This document shows, piece by piece, positions 9,321 through 18,566 of a stretch of DNA of 45,964 nt. Position numbers and translations under genes: made by a program. Positions within the stretch are counted from its first letter, which is position 1; each line of letters begins with the position of its first letter. The stretch covers positions 1 through 45,964 of the forward strand of contig CAMAQB010000015.1 in assembly GCA_945860285.1 (NCBI GenBank), given 5' to 3'. The notes under the pieces are model-generated. The model saw nothing but the letters and a program-made list of their open reading frames with translations, had not been told where the DNA came from and searched no databases. The stretch is from Akkermansia muciniphila. Lineage in GTDB: Bacteria; Verrucomicrobiota; Verrucomicrobiia; Verrucomicrobiales; Akkermansiaceae.

Positions 9321-10070
9321 ATGAAAGCACTTTTCGCACTCAGCCTCCTCGCACTTCCCCTCGCCGCCTCCACCGGTCCGCTCAAGGAAAAAGCCGCCGC
9401 CCTTGCCGCGGCTCACAAGGACTCGACCCTGTTCATCAGTGTCGTCGTCAACATTGAAATCACCGCCGGCAGCAACCCGACTCAAAAGGACGAAAAAAAA
9501 GTCGAGGTTATCGGCACCGTGCTCAACAAGGAAGGTCTGATGGTTGCGCCACTCAGCACCGTTGACCTTGCCGCAACAATGGATGGCCGTACGGTCAACA
9601 CACAACAAGGCATGGTGAAACTCAGCGCCAAGTCGGAGATGAAGGAAGTCAAGATCATCATGCCCGACGGCAGTGAAGTGGATGCGAAAATCGCGCTCAA
9701 GGACGCCGACCTCGATCTGATCTTCATCAAGCCCGAGAAAAAAGCCGACAATTTCACCCCCGTCAATGCGGCGGATTCCGCACCGATGGCGCAGTTGGAT
9801 GACATCATCGTCCTCGGTCGACTGGGCAAAGACCTGAATCGCGAACCAATGGTCGCCACAGGTGAGATCATTTCCGTGATCAAAAAACCGCGCCTGTTTG
9901 GCAAAATCACCGCTCCCGCCACGGGCATGCCGGTCTTCAACGACCAGGGGAAATTCCTTGGCATCGGCATCAACCGGCTTACCTCGAAAAACTCCACGGA
10001 AAACGTCGGTGGCTCCAGCGTGCTGCTGCCAGCGGCGGACATCGCCGAGAGCGCTTCGCAGGTGAAATAA
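9321..10070 (+). CDS. Secreted trypsin-fold protein lacking the catalytic triad
   Basis: A 249-residue protein with a clear signal peptide (MKALFALSLLALPLAAS). The body follows the HtrA protease fold: VIGTVLNKEGLMVAPLSTVD aligns with the segment carrying the catalytic His, DLDLIFIKPE with the Asp segment, and ATGMPVFNDQGKFLGIGI with the GNSGGP segment. The His is replaced by Ser or Thr and the nucleophile Ser motif is lost; only the Asp segment is kept. It should therefore be inactive as a protease. It lies 22 bases after the active four-PDZ protease gene and may serve as its adaptor or regulator, which is inference. Confidence 0.75.
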   Translation: MKALFALSLLALPLAASTGPLKEKAAALAAAHKDSTLFISVVVNIEITAGSNPTQKDEKKVEVIGTVLNKEGLMVAPLSTVDLAATMDGRTVNTQQGMVKLSAKSEMKEVKIIMPDGSEVDAKIALKDADLDLIFIKPEKKADNFTPVNAADSAPMAQLDDIIVLGRLGKDLNREPMVATGEIISVIKKPRLFGKITAPATGMPVFNDQGKFLGIGINRLTSKNSTENVGGSSVLLPAADIAESASQVK

Positions 10071-10080
10071 TCCGTCGCGC

Positions 10081-11163
10081 TCAATCCAGCATCTCGCGGA
10101 ACATCGGCAGGATTTTCAGAAACAACGAGTTTTTCCCCCCACGGGCCAACTGCTCGCCGATCAGCAGGGCGCAGTCATCACAGCCAGCCGGGGCCAGGGA
10201 GTCGGTCACATGATCGCCCATGGCCAGACGCATGTGAATGTGGGTCGATGACCTCTCCCGATCCACCTTGATGTCCAAACTGCCTCCGGCAATGTGCAAC
10301 AAACCGATCGGTGCGGAGTTTTCATCGAAAGTCAATGTCGCCTCTACGACCTCGCCGTTTTTCTGTTCGAAAGAAAATCCCTGCTTGTTGCCGTGTTTTT
10401 TGGAAATGGCCAGATGCAGCTCCAGTCCGGTTCGCCAACTGGCGAGAACTGCGAGCCATGCGAGCAATTGCAGGGCGGAATTCCGGTGTCGCGGGTGACA
10501 TGTGATTTCCACCAAACGGATCGCACCGATCTGTTGCTGGGCGAGCGGGTCGTCGAAGAGCGACGCCACTGCCAACCGGAAATGGTAGCTGCGCGTCCAG
10601 GCCAGATCCTGGATGACAAGCGGACGGGAACCTGAGGAAATCGCCTGATCCACCAACCGGAAGGACTCGGAGGGATTTTGCCAGTCCGCGCTGTCAAAAA
10701 CGAATCGGTCGATCACCGAATAGAGGCGTTCTTCAAAAATCGGTGAAAGCTCGCCCTGCCACCAGAGGATCAAGGGCAGGTCACTGCTGAGATGGGCAAA
10801 CACGGTGTTGCGCAATCGGCCGCGCGACACTCCGGTGAGGGCGAAGGATATCTGTTCGCAACAGACCGACTTGCGACCCTCGCTGAGATGGCAGTGCGCC
10901 GTGATCCAGGCGCGGATCGATGCCAGCGTGGCCCCACGGTCCATTTCGATCAGCAGAGCGCGGCAAGCATGCTCGCGGGTGAGCACCCTAACGATTTCGG
11001 AATTTTTCCGCAGCGAACCGGGCTGTTCGGAATACACCGCGAAGTTGATCAGACACGCATTGGTGCGCGCCTCATCCTGGGCCCACAACTGCCTCAAGGC
11101 GGTGTGGATGCCCTCCACGGCGACCTCCTGGCCAAGTTCCGGATCCATCGATAGCGTGTTCAT
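10081..11163 (-). CDS. opcA: Glucose-6-phosphate dehydrogenase assembly protein OpcA-like
   Basis: A 360-residue protein matching the OpcA family, known in cyanobacteria and actinobacteria as an allosteric or assembly partner of glucose-6-phosphate dehydrogenase. It contains the family-like stretch ending LPLILWWQGELSP and follows zwf by 13 bases on the same strand, the classic order. ATG 11163 (MNTLSMDPELGQEV) is preferred; the longer frame to 11394 would overlap zwf by more than 200 bases. It controls entry of carbon into the oxidative pentose phosphate pathway. Confidence 0.85.
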   Translation of the reverse strand: MNTLSMDPELGQEVAVEGIHTALRQLWAQDEARTNACLINFAVYSEQPGSLRKNSEIVRVLTREHACRALLIEMDRGATLASIRAWITAHCHLSEGRKSVCCEQISFALTGVSRGRLRNTVFAHLSSDLPLILWWQGELSPIFEERLYSVIDRFVFDSADWQNPSESFRLVDQAISSGSRPLVIQDLAWTRSYHFRLAVASLFDDPLAQQQIGAIRLVEITCHPRHRNSALQLLAWLAVLASWRTGLELHLAISKKHGNKQGFSFEQKNGEVVEATLTFDENSAPIGLLHIAGGSLDIKVDRERSSTHIHMRLAMGDHVTDSLAPAGCDDCALLIGEQLARGGKNSLFLKILPMFREMLD

Positions 11164-11176
11164 ACTTGGAAAAAAT

Positions 11177-12709
11177 TCACAGTCTGCGCCAGCTGTTGCC
11201 GTCCTCGTGCAACAGGTCGTCCGCCTCTTTGGGCCCCCAGGTTCCCGCCACATATTCCGCCATCGGCATGATCGTTTCCTGCTGCTGCCATGCGTGTACG
11301 ATGCAGTCAATGAATTTCCACGCCTCTTCCACCTCGTCGCGCCGCGCGAAAAGCGTGGCATCGCCGGCAATCGCATCGAGCAACAGTCGCTCATACGCCT
11401 CGGGGCTCGCCTTGCCGAAGCTGGTGCTGTATTGGAAATCCATCTTCACCGGTTCGAGCCGCAAGCTGGTGCCGGGGATTTTTGAAACCATGCGCAACGA
11501 GATCCCCTCGTCGGGCTGAATGCGAATCGCCAGCACATTGCCGCCGGGAACACCGGTGGGCAGGGCATTGAACAACACGCCGGGCGGTGATTTGAAATGC
11601 ACCGAAATCTCCGATGCTTTTTTCGGCAACTGCTTGCCCATGCGGATGTAAAACGGCACGCCGCTCCAACGCCAGGTGTCGATCATGATGCGCAACGCGA
11701 CATAGGATTCCGTCATCGATTCGGGGTCCACACGATCCTCCTCACGGTAGCCGGGCACTGTTTTGCCATCAACGCTGCCTTTGACGTACTGGGCTCTAAC
11801 AACATTTTTCAGCACCTTTTCAGGAGTGTCCCATTTGCGCAGCGAGCGGATGACCTTGACTTTTTCATCGCGCACGCCGTCGGCGCTCAAATCGGTGGGC
11901 GGCTCCATCGCCACCAGGCTGAGCAATTGCAGGAGATGATTCTGCACCATGTCGCGCAGAGCACCGGACTTGTCATAATAGCCGCCGCGCCCGCCTTCCA
12001 TGCCGAGATTTTCCGAGCAGGTGATTTGAATTTGTTCAATGTAGCGGCTGTTCCAAAGTGGCTCGAAGATCGCATTGGCGAAGCGCAGCACCATCAGGTT
12101 TTGCGCGGTTTCCTTGCCGAGGTAGTGATCGATCCGATAGGTATCCTTCTCATGAAAGGTGTCGTTCACCACCTGATTCAAATGCTGGGCGGTGGCGAGG
12201 TCGGTGCCGAATGGTTTTTCCACAATCACGCGCGACCAGCAGGAATCCTTGGCGTGATTCAAACCGGCGGCTTTCAACTGGGTGAGGATGTCGTCGAAAA
12301 ACTCCGGCGCGCTGGCGATGTAGAACAAACGGTTGCCCTTGCCGCCGCGGTCGCGATCAATGGCGTCGAGCTTTTCCGCCAGGCGACGATAGCCGTCGGC
12401 ATCGGTGAACTCGCTTTGATGATAAAAAATGTTAGGGGCGAAGGATTTCCATACCTCTTCGTCGTGTCCGGTGCGGGAAACCTTGCGGTTGATCTCATCC
12501 AGCCCGTCGCGGAACTCCTGGTCCGTTTTTTCACGCCGGGCAAAGCCGATGATTTTCACACCGGGAGGCATTTCGCCGCTGACGGTGAGATTGTACAGGG
12601 CTGGCACCAGCTTGCGGTGGGCCAAATCTCCCGTAGCACCGAAAATCACAACGGTGCAGGCTTCAGGGCGCGTGCGCGAAACCAGATCTTCTCGAAACGG
12701 ATTACTCAT
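11177..12709 (-). CDS. zwf: Glucose-6-phosphate 1-dehydrogenase
   Basis: A 510-residue NADP-dependent dehydrogenase that oxidises glucose-6-phosphate to 6-phosphogluconolactone. The nucleotide-binding motif GATGDLAHRK lies near residue 25, and the catalytic signature RIDHYLGKE is intact. The length is normal. It is first in a two-gene operon with opcA. A structured repeat element (12775-12948) lies 65 bases upstream of the start, in the probable leader or promoter region. Confidence 0.96.
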   Translation of the reverse strand: MSNPFREDLVSRTRPEACTVVIFGATGDLAHRKLVPALYNLTVSGEMPPGVKIIGFARREKTDQEFRDGLDEINRKVSRTGHDEEVWKSFAPNIFYHQSEFTDADGYRRLAEKLDAIDRDRGGKGNRLFYIASAPEFFDDILTQLKAAGLNHAKDSCWSRVIVEKPFGTDLATAQHLNQVVNDTFHEKDTYRIDHYLGKETAQNLMVLRFANAIFEPLWNSRYIEQIQITCSENLGMEGGRGGYYDKSGALRDMVQNHLLQLLSLVAMEPPTDLSADGVRDEKVKVIRSLRKWDTPEKVLKNVVRAQYVKGSVDGKTVPGYREEDRVDPESMTESYVALRIMIDTWRWSGVPFYIRMGKQLPKKASEISVHFKSPPGVLFNALPTGVPGGNVLAIRIQPDEGISLRMVSKIPGTSLRLEPVKMDFQYSTSFGKASPEAYERLLLDAIAGDATLFARRDEVEEAWKFIDCIVHAWQQQETIMPMAEYVAGTWGPKEADDLLHEDGNSWRRL

Positions 12710-12774
12710 GGGCGGGAACGGATTACATCCGATTACGGCGACGGGATAAAGAAGAAACTCTGGGCAGTCAGGAC

Positions 12775-12948
12775 ACGGCGATCAAGCTAGGGAGATGCTC
12801 AAAGGCAGGGATCGCTGTCCCTAGCGATCCGGTGGTGGCAGGATGGTTGACGGGTAATCATCCTTCCTGACTCACCGGCGTTGTTGGCGCACGAGAGCGC
12901 GGGGTGAAGGTAGATCACGTTAGGGTGATCCGCGACCGTCCCCCACCG
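12775..12948 (-). repeat. Dispersed structured repeat, copy 1 (upstream of zwf)
   Basis: About 170 bases that align over their whole length with 43698-43867. Shared blocks include ACGGCGATCAAGC at one end, CCTGACTCACCGGCGTTGTT in the middle and GTGAAGGTAG further on. One hairpin differs in sequence but not in pairing: here GGATCGCT pairs with AGCGATCC, while copy 2 has GGAACTTTC pairing with GAAAGTTCC. A second hairpin here pairs AGGATGGTT with AATCATCCT, and CCGGTG pairs with CACCGG around it. Strand is given as minus because both copies lie just upstream of minus-strand genes; the true transcribed strand is not known. Confidence 0.8.
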
Positions 12949-13087
12949 GAACGCTCGGAGATCGCCTTTTTGATTGCGACATTTCTTGTCAATCCTTTCC
13001 CTAGCTTGATCGCCGTGGCAGCGGGGGATTTCCGGACTTTCAGAGGATTCCATGGTTTTGACTCCACGAGGTTGGGCAGCCTGATCG

Positions 13088-13170
13088 AACCACTGAGGAC
13101 ACTGATACCCACTGATTTCACTGATTGATATTTTCAGTGCTTTCAGTGGATCTCAGTGCAATCAGTGGTT
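13088..13170. repeat. Large imperfect inverted repeat with CACTGAT/ATCAGTG units
   Basis: Two 37-base arms (13088-13124 and 13134-13170) are reverse complements at 29 of 37 positions, separated by nine bases. Each arm is itself built of repeated CACTGA or TCAGTG units. Transcribed, it would form a long hairpin downstream of the minus-strand zwf repeat region and upstream of nothing obvious. It may be a degraded mobile or REP-like element, or act as a terminator or strand-separating hairpin. Confidence 0.65.
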
Positions 13171-13226
13171 CTCTTGGTACCAAGATTTGATAGTCCCGAG
13201 TTGTCGTCCATGCCACCGATTATTGA

Positions 13227-13649
13227 TTACCCTTGGCCATCGATCACCACCCGCAGCAGTTTTTTGATTCGTTCGTGCTCTACGTCGGCATAGGGCATTT
13301 TCTCCGGGAACGACCAGACCACACCCGGCCAGGCGATGTCCTGGCTGTTGCGTCCGACAATGTGGATGTGCAATTGCCTGACCTGGTTGCCGATCGCCGC
13401 GACGTTGACTTTTTCCGCGTGCATGGCGTGTTCCATCCAATGGGAAAAGACCCTGATGCTGTCGCTGACTGCCGTATATTGCGCGTCGGACAAATGATGC
13501 AGTTCGGTGATTTCCGGCGGCACCATCGGCACCAGCAGCAGCCAGGGGAAGTGCGCCTGGTTTTTCAGCAACACGCGGCAGATGCCGTGACAACCGATGT
13601 CGGTGGAGCCGGAGGCGAGGCGTTCATTCAGCAAAAATCCGTCGTTCAT
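13227..13649 (-). CDS. HIT family protein
   Basis: A 140-residue histidine-triad hydrolase-like protein. The motif reads QLHIHIVGR, so the first His of the triad is Gln, while the two following His residues, including the catalytic one, remain. The downstream QDIAWPGVVWSF stretch is typical of the bacterial subgroup with this Q-H-H form. Family members hydrolyse nucleotide phosphoramidates or dinucleotides; the substrate here is unknown. ATG 13649 is preferred over an upstream start at 13730 that adds poorly conserved residues and overlaps tilS. It is divergent from tilS. Confidence 0.85.
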   Translation of the reverse strand: MNDGFLLNERLASGSTDIGCHGICRVLLKNQAHFPWLLLVPMVPPEITELHHLSDAQYTAVSDSIRVFSHWMEHAMHAEKVNVAAIGNQVRQLHIHIVGRNSQDIAWPGVVWSFPEKMPYADVEHERIKKLLRVVIDGQG

Positions 13650-13686
13650 GGGCTGACGGATAATTGATGATTGCCGGGAAATTGCA

Positions 13687-14664
13687 ATGCGATATGCTTG
13701 GCGGGTGCCCTTGAATCCTGTCGATGCCATTCACGCTCTCTGCCCGGGAAGGAAGAAATTTCTCGTCGGTGTTTCGGGCGGAGCCGACTCCGTGGCGCTG
13801 TTGCATCTTTTGCGCGACGCCGGCTGTGCGAAACTGGTCGTTTGTCATCTGAACCACCAGTTGCGGGGCAGGGAGTCCGACGCGGATGAAAATTTTGTTA
13901 GAATACTCAGCGCCCGGTTATCACTGCCCTTTCATGCCAACCGCGTTGATGTCGCCGCCATCGCCCGCAGCGAGGGGTTGTCGATCGAAACCGCAGCACG
14001 CCATGCCAGGCATCGCTTCTTCGCGGCTTGTGCCAAAAGCGAACGCTGCCCGCGCCTCATTCTGGCGCATCACGCCGAGGATCAGTCGGAAACACTGCTG
14101 TGGAATCTGCTGCGCGGATCGCATGGCTTGAAAGGCATGCGTGCCATGCAGGAATTGGAGGTCGATGGCCGCAGGCTCGTTTTGTATCGACCCCTGTTGG
14201 AGGTCCGGCGCGAACAATTGCGCGACTATCTGCATGAACATTCGATCACCTGGCGCGAGGATGCGTCCAATGTCGAGCCATTCGCCGTGCGCAACCGCCT
14301 GCGTCGCGAGGCATTGCCGCTCTTGGCCGACATCGCCCGACGCGATGTGGTGCCGATTCTCAACCGGCAGATTGATGCACAGGTTGATGTCGACGAGTTG
14401 CGCGAATGGATTGTCGCAACATGCCAGGTCTTCGATCCGCAGGGGCGGATTCACGTCGCCGCACTCAGGAAATTTCCCCCCGCAGTGCAGACGCTGGTTT
14501 TCCGTCATTATCTGGTCGGACAGGGAGTCGACGAAATCAGCCGCGGGGTGCTGCAGCGATGTCTTGTTTTGTTAGTCGATGAAAAGTGGTTCGCGGTGAA
14601 CCTTCCGGGAGACCGGCAATTGCGGAGGCGTGCAGGCAGGATTTTTCTACAAGGTGCCAAATGA
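13687..14664 (+). CDS. tilS: tRNA(Ile)-lysidine synthetase
   Basis: A 325-residue PP-loop ATPase that joins lysine to C34 of the CAU-anticodon isoleucine tRNA. The motif VGVSGGADSVALLHLLR is intact near residue 28, followed by HLNHQLRGRESDADE and HHAEDQSETLLWNLLRGS, all typical. The C-terminal region is shorter than in the E. coli enzyme, as in many bacteria. ATG 13687 could be replaced by GTG 13705. The stop codon opens a strong hairpin (14662-14704). Confidence 0.93.
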   Translation: MRYAWRVPLNPVDAIHALCPGRKKFLVGVSGGADSVALLHLLRDAGCAKLVVCHLNHQLRGRESDADENFVRILSARLSLPFHANRVDVAAIARSEGLSIETAARHARHRFFAACAKSERCPRLILAHHAEDQSETLLWNLLRGSHGLKGMRAMQELEVDGRRLVLYRPLLEVRREQLRDYLHEHSITWREDASNVEPFAVRNRLRREALPLLADIARRDVVPILNRQIDAQVDVDELREWIVATCQVFDPQGRIHVAALRKFPPAVQTLVFRHYLVGQGVDEISRGVLQRCLVLLVDEKWFAVNLPGDRQLRRRAGRIFLQGAK

Positions 14665-14704
14665 CATTATCCGCCGGGCGAACGACCCGGGCGGATTACT
14701 GTCA
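14662..14704 (+). terminator. Possible terminator hairpin after tilS
   Basis: A near-perfect 43-base palindrome that begins at the tilS stop codon: TGACA and TGTCA at the ends, TATCCGCC against GGCGGATA-like bases, then GGG against CCC around a seven-base loop. There is no T-run after it, so it may be a factor-dependent terminator or an mRNA-stabilising hairpin rather than a classic intrinsic terminator. Confidence 0.5.
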
Positions 14705-14954
14705 CGTGTGATCTGATTGCGACTGTGTGGGAACGCAGGGCTCGGAATCTAACGCGAGAGGTGTTTGCGGGCTGAAGCTACCACCGTTCAACGCATTGAG
14801 CTTTCCGGTGTGGTTGCGTGCCCGGCGGCCACTTCAAGCTGCGACTTCAATGGACTCCTTGCCCTTCTATGGAACAAGCAAGCCGCTTGCCAATGACGAG
14901 GCCATTTTGGAATTGCCAGCAGAAGATGCATTCTGTAAAAAATTCAACAAAAAA

Positions 14955-15278
14955 TCAGGGAGAAAGAGCCAACCCGAGACGCGAACTTAAATGGTAATAG
15001 GAAAACTTGAGAAATTGGACCGCTTGGAGGAATGAAAACGCACCCGCAAACAGCGCGCCGTAGTAATTCCATTGTTGGAAATTTTGCACTTTCAGTTTTG
15101 CCAGCCCAACCAGAAGGTCTGGAATCACCAAGGCGACAGCGACGAACAATGAGATTACTGCCAGCAAATCAAGCTCGGGAAAACCACCACTGCGACGTTG
15201 TATAATGGTGGTGATTCCCCCGCAGAAACCGATCAACATGAGAAGCTTCAAAAAGATCCACAAAGCAACATGTTGCAT
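14955..15278 (-). CDS. Small membrane protein, unknown
   Basis: A 107-residue hydrophobic protein with three likely membrane spans: about residues 5-22, 36-58 and 70-90. No family is recognised. The start at ATG 15278 has no competing start nearby. It is isolated between tilS and polA in a stretch with weaker coding character than its neighbours, and no operon partner is seen. It could be a real small membrane protein or a chance hydrophobic frame. Confidence 0.4.
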   Translation of the reverse strand: MQHVALWIFLKLLMLIGFCGGITTIIQRRSGGFPELDLLAVISLFVAVALVIPDLLVGLAKLKVQNFQQWNYYGALFAGAFSFLQAVQFLKFSYYHLSSRLGLALSP

Positions 15279-15720
15279 TATTCACTGATAAGAAACCCTG
15301 GTTCTTGATGCGGGAGTGAGAGTGGCCACGAAAGCGAAAAACGCACAGTGCTGAATTTAATGCCCGCATGGCGCAGGAAGCTCCAAAGGGCATCAAGACA
15401 GTCACGAGATGGGCATTACAAATTATTGGACCAAAACAAACCATCATGAAAATCATTACAGCAACCGCTTTTGCTCGCGTACATTTCAAGAGGCACTTGC
15501 GAGAAAATTCCAAATATGGAATATAAGACACGGGTTCATACTGTCAGGATGAGAACTACAACGCTGGAAAGTGTGCGGCGCTGCACTGGCAACTAGGCAT
15601 GAGTTGCATCCAGATCTGCGCATTTCTTCAGGCAAGTCCATTACTACAACTGAAGCAACGGATCAAAATCCGCCGTCACTAAATTCTGGCAATGCGCGGA
15701 ATCTCATCCATCATCGCGGC
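15279..15720. other. Intergenic stretch before polA
   Basis: No supported gene. A frame on the minus strand (15169-15531) has a hydrophobic segment, but it overlaps the small membrane protein in another frame and has no family signal. The stretch is more A+T-rich than the flanking genes. Open-frame extension of polA upstream to 15571 shows no PolA homology. Confidence 0.5.
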
Positions 15721-18510
15721 ATGCGACTTTTTGTTCTCGATGGCATGGCTCTGATCTACCGCGCGCATTTCGCGTTCATCAGCAATCCGATTCGCAATTC
15801 GAAAGGGATCAACACCTCGGCGTTGTTCGGGTTCACGAACACTTTGCTGACAATCATCGAAAAAGAAAAACCCACACATGTCGGCGTGGCGTTCGATACC
15901 CAGGCGCCGACCTCGCGGCATGTGAAGTTTCCCGCCTACAAAGCACAGCGCGACGCCATCCCCGAGGAGTTGCTGGCCGCGATTCCCGAGGTCAAGCGGC
16001 TGTGCAAGGCCTTGCAGATTCCGGTTCTCGAACTCGATGGCTACGAGGCCGACGACATCATCGGCACTCTCGCGCATCATGCCGATGCGGTGGGCGGTTT
16101 CCATACTTTCATGGTCACGCCAGACAAGGATTTCTGCCAACTGGTCTCCCCGACAACCTCGATATGGCGGCCGGGTCGCAAGGGCACGGATCACGAAATT
16201 CTCGATGTCGCTGCGGTGCTCGCCCAGTGGGAAATCCACCGAACCAGCCAGGTCATCGACATTCTCGGGCTGTGGGGCGATGCGTCCGACAACATTCCCG
16301 GCGTTCCCGGCATTGGCGAAAAAACGGCGAAAAAACTGATCGCGGAATGGGATTCGATCGAAAATCTGTTAGCCAATGTTTCCCAAATCAAGGGCAAGAT
16401 GAAGGAAAACATCGAGACGCACGCGGACCAGGCCCTGCTGTCCAAAGAACTGGCGACGATCCTCATCGACGCGCCGATCAAGTGGACCTGGGAGGACTTG
16501 AAACTTTCCCCCTACAACGAATCCGACATCCGGGCGCTGTTTGCCGAATTTGAATTCAAAACACTGGCGAAAAGAATGTTCGGCGCAAACACCCCTGCCG
16601 ATGAGGACATCAAACCCGCGGATCCCGGGGAAACCGTGCTCGAACAGAATTTGAAGACCATTCGCGATGTCGCACACATCTACCATCTCGCCGATTCGCC
16701 GGAAAAACTTCAGCAGCTTCTTCGCGAACTCTCCGCCCAGCCAGCGTTCTGTTTTGATACGGAAACGACTTCGCTGGACACCTTTTCCGCAAAAATGTTA
16801 GGCATCGCATTCTCCTGGAAAGCCCATGAGGCATGGTATCTGCCGGTCACCCACATTGGTGATTCGATGCCGAAGCTGCGTCAGGTGTTCGCCAGTCCGG
16901 CGGAAAAGACCGGCCACAATCTCAAATACGATCTTGCCATTCTCGCACAGCACGGCATCCCGGTCAGCGGCCCGTATTTCGACACCATGCTGGCGCACAT
17001 GCTGATGCATCCCGAGCAGCGTCACACGATGGACCGTCTGGCGGAAGCCGAATTGCGCTACACTCCGATCAAATTTTTCGACATCGCCGTTTCGAAAAAT
17101 CCCCAGGCACCGGCAGCGGCCGACGATTTGTTTGCCTATGCCGCCGCGCTGCCGGTGAACAAAAAAGACCTTTCGGTCGAGCACATTCCGCTGGAGACTC
17201 TCGCCGAATACGCGGCGGAGGATGCCGACGTCACCTGGCAACTCACCGGGATTCTGCGCGATCAACTGGAGCAGTCGGGACAAGGCAATGTGTTTGCCAC
17301 CATCGAGTCACCCTTGCTGCCGGTTCTCGTGCGCATGGAAAATCACGGCATCGCGATCGACACCGCGGCACTGGGGGAAATCGGTGCCGAGTTGCAAAAC
17401 ACCATCGATGCATTGACTCTGTCGATTCAAGAACACGCCGGAACCACCTTCAACCTCAACTCCCCGAAACAGCTCGGGGAAATCCTTTTCAACAAACTCA
17501 ACCTCGCGGACAAGGCGAAAAAAACCACGACCGGCCAGTTCAAGACCGACGAAGCCACGCTGGCCTCGCTCGAGGGAAGTCATCCGATCATTGCCGAAAT
17601 CCTGCAATACCGGGAAGTCACGAAACTCAAGTCCACCTACGTCGATGCGCTGCCCACCCACATCCAGCCGAAGACCGGTCGCATCCACACCACCTTTCAC
17701 CAACTCGTCGCCGCAACCGGACGTCTGGCCTCGACCGATCCAAACATCCAAAACATTCCGGTGCGATCGGCGATGGGAAAAAAAATCCGCAAGGCCTTCA
17801 TTCCTGCCGCAGGTTGCACCCTGCTGAGCTGCGACTATTCGCAAATTGAACTGCGGATCATGGCGGCGCTTTCGGGTGATCAGGGGATGATCGACGCCTT
17901 CCGGAACAATCTCGACATTCACACGGCAACCGCCGCCAAGGTCTATAAAGTTCCGTTGGAAGAGGTCACACGGGACATGCGCAGCACCGCCAAAATGGTC
18001 AACTTCGGCATCATCTACGGCATTTCCGCTTTCGGACTCAGCCAGCGGCTCGGAATCCCCCGCGGCGAGGCGGCGACGATCATCAACACCTATTTCGAGG
18101 AATACCCGGGGGTGAAAAAATTCATGGATGACACCATCGCCCGAACCCGCGAGCAGGGTTACGTCGATACGATGTCGGGCCGGCGCCGTTATCTTCCGGA
18201 TATCAACTCGGCGAATCAGAACATCCGCGGCAATGCGGAACGCGCCGCCATCAACACGCCGATCCAGGGAACCGCGGCCGATATGATCAAGCTGGCGATG
18301 ATCCGGGTGGATGAATTACTAGAAAAATCGTATCAAACCAAAATGCTGCTGCAGGTCCATGACGAATTGGTTTTCGATCTCGTCCATGATGAGCAGGAGG
18401 TGCTCGTCCCGAAAATTCTCGATCTCATGCAAACCGCCCTGCCGCTGCCGGGCGACGTGCCCGTGGTGGTGGAATCCGGCACCGGTCCGAACTGGTTGGC
18501 GGCGCATTGA
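15721..18510 (+). CDS. polA: DNA polymerase I
   Basis: A 929-residue replication and repair polymerase. The 5' nuclease domain (about residues 1-290) begins MRLFVLDGMALIYRAHF. The 3'-5' exonuclease domain keeps its catalytic Asp and Glu (FDTETTSLD) and the later ED-D motif (AAEDADVT), so proofreading should be active, unlike in Taq-type enzymes. The polymerase domain has DYSQIELR, the O-helix KMVNFGIIYG and QVHDELVFD. ATG 15721 is chosen because the 50 residues upstream match nothing in the family. Confidence 0.97.
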   Translation: MRLFVLDGMALIYRAHFAFISNPIRNSKGINTSALFGFTNTLLTIIEKEKPTHVGVAFDTQAPTSRHVKFPAYKAQRDAIPEELLAAIPEVKRLCKALQIPVLELDGYEADDIIGTLAHHADAVGGFHTFMVTPDKDFCQLVSPTTSIWRPGRKGTDHEILDVAAVLAQWEIHRTSQVIDILGLWGDASDNIPGVPGIGEKTAKKLIAEWDSIENLLANVSQIKGKMKENIETHADQALLSKELATILIDAPIKWTWEDLKLSPYNESDIRALFAEFEFKTLAKRMFGANTPADEDIKPADPGETVLEQNLKTIRDVAHIYHLADSPEKLQQLLRELSAQPAFCFDTETTSLDTFSAKMLGIAFSWKAHEAWYLPVTHIGDSMPKLRQVFASPAEKTGHNLKYDLAILAQHGIPVSGPYFDTMLAHMLMHPEQRHTMDRLAEAELRYTPIKFFDIAVSKNPQAPAAADDLFAYAAALPVNKKDLSVEHIPLETLAEYAAEDADVTWQLTGILRDQLEQSGQGNVFATIESPLLPVLVRMENHGIAIDTAALGEIGAELQNTIDALTLSIQEHAGTTFNLNSPKQLGEILFNKLNLADKAKKTTTGQFKTDEATLASLEGSHPIIAEILQYREVTKLKSTYVDALPTHIQPKTGRIHTTFHQLVAATGRLASTDPNIQNIPVRSAMGKKIRKAFIPAAGCTLLSCDYSQIELRIMAALSGDQGMIDAFRNNLDIHTATAAKVYKVPLEEVTRDMRSTAKMVNFGIIYGISAFGLSQRLGIPRGEAATIINTYFEEYPGVKKFMDDTIARTREQGYVDTMSGRRRYLPDINSANQNIRGNAERAAINTPIQGTAADMIKLAMIRVDELLEKSYQTKMLLQVHDELVFDLVHDEQEVLVPKILDLMQTALPLPGDVPVVVESGTGPNWLAAH

Positions 18511-18566
18511 CGTTTCGCGTCGAGGGAATGTCTTGATTGCATGCCTTGTTCGGTTAGCATCAAGCC

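Larger units (their letters stand above)
12710..13226. other. Intergenic stretch between zwf and the HIT gene
   Basis: No convincing gene. It holds copy 1 of a dispersed structured repeat (12775-12948) and a large imperfect inverted repeat (13088-13170). The short open frames on both strands overlap these repeats and look spurious. Confidence 0.7.

Noticed and set aside
12799-13053. Minus-strand open frame across repeat copy 1
   Set aside because: It shares NNAGESGR-like words with a frame in copy 2 only because the DNA repeat is shared; codons show no protein-level constraint that I can see.
14727-14990. Plus-strand frame of 87 codons after tilS
   Set aside because: No domain, low-complexity composition and no ribosome-binding site; treated as chance.
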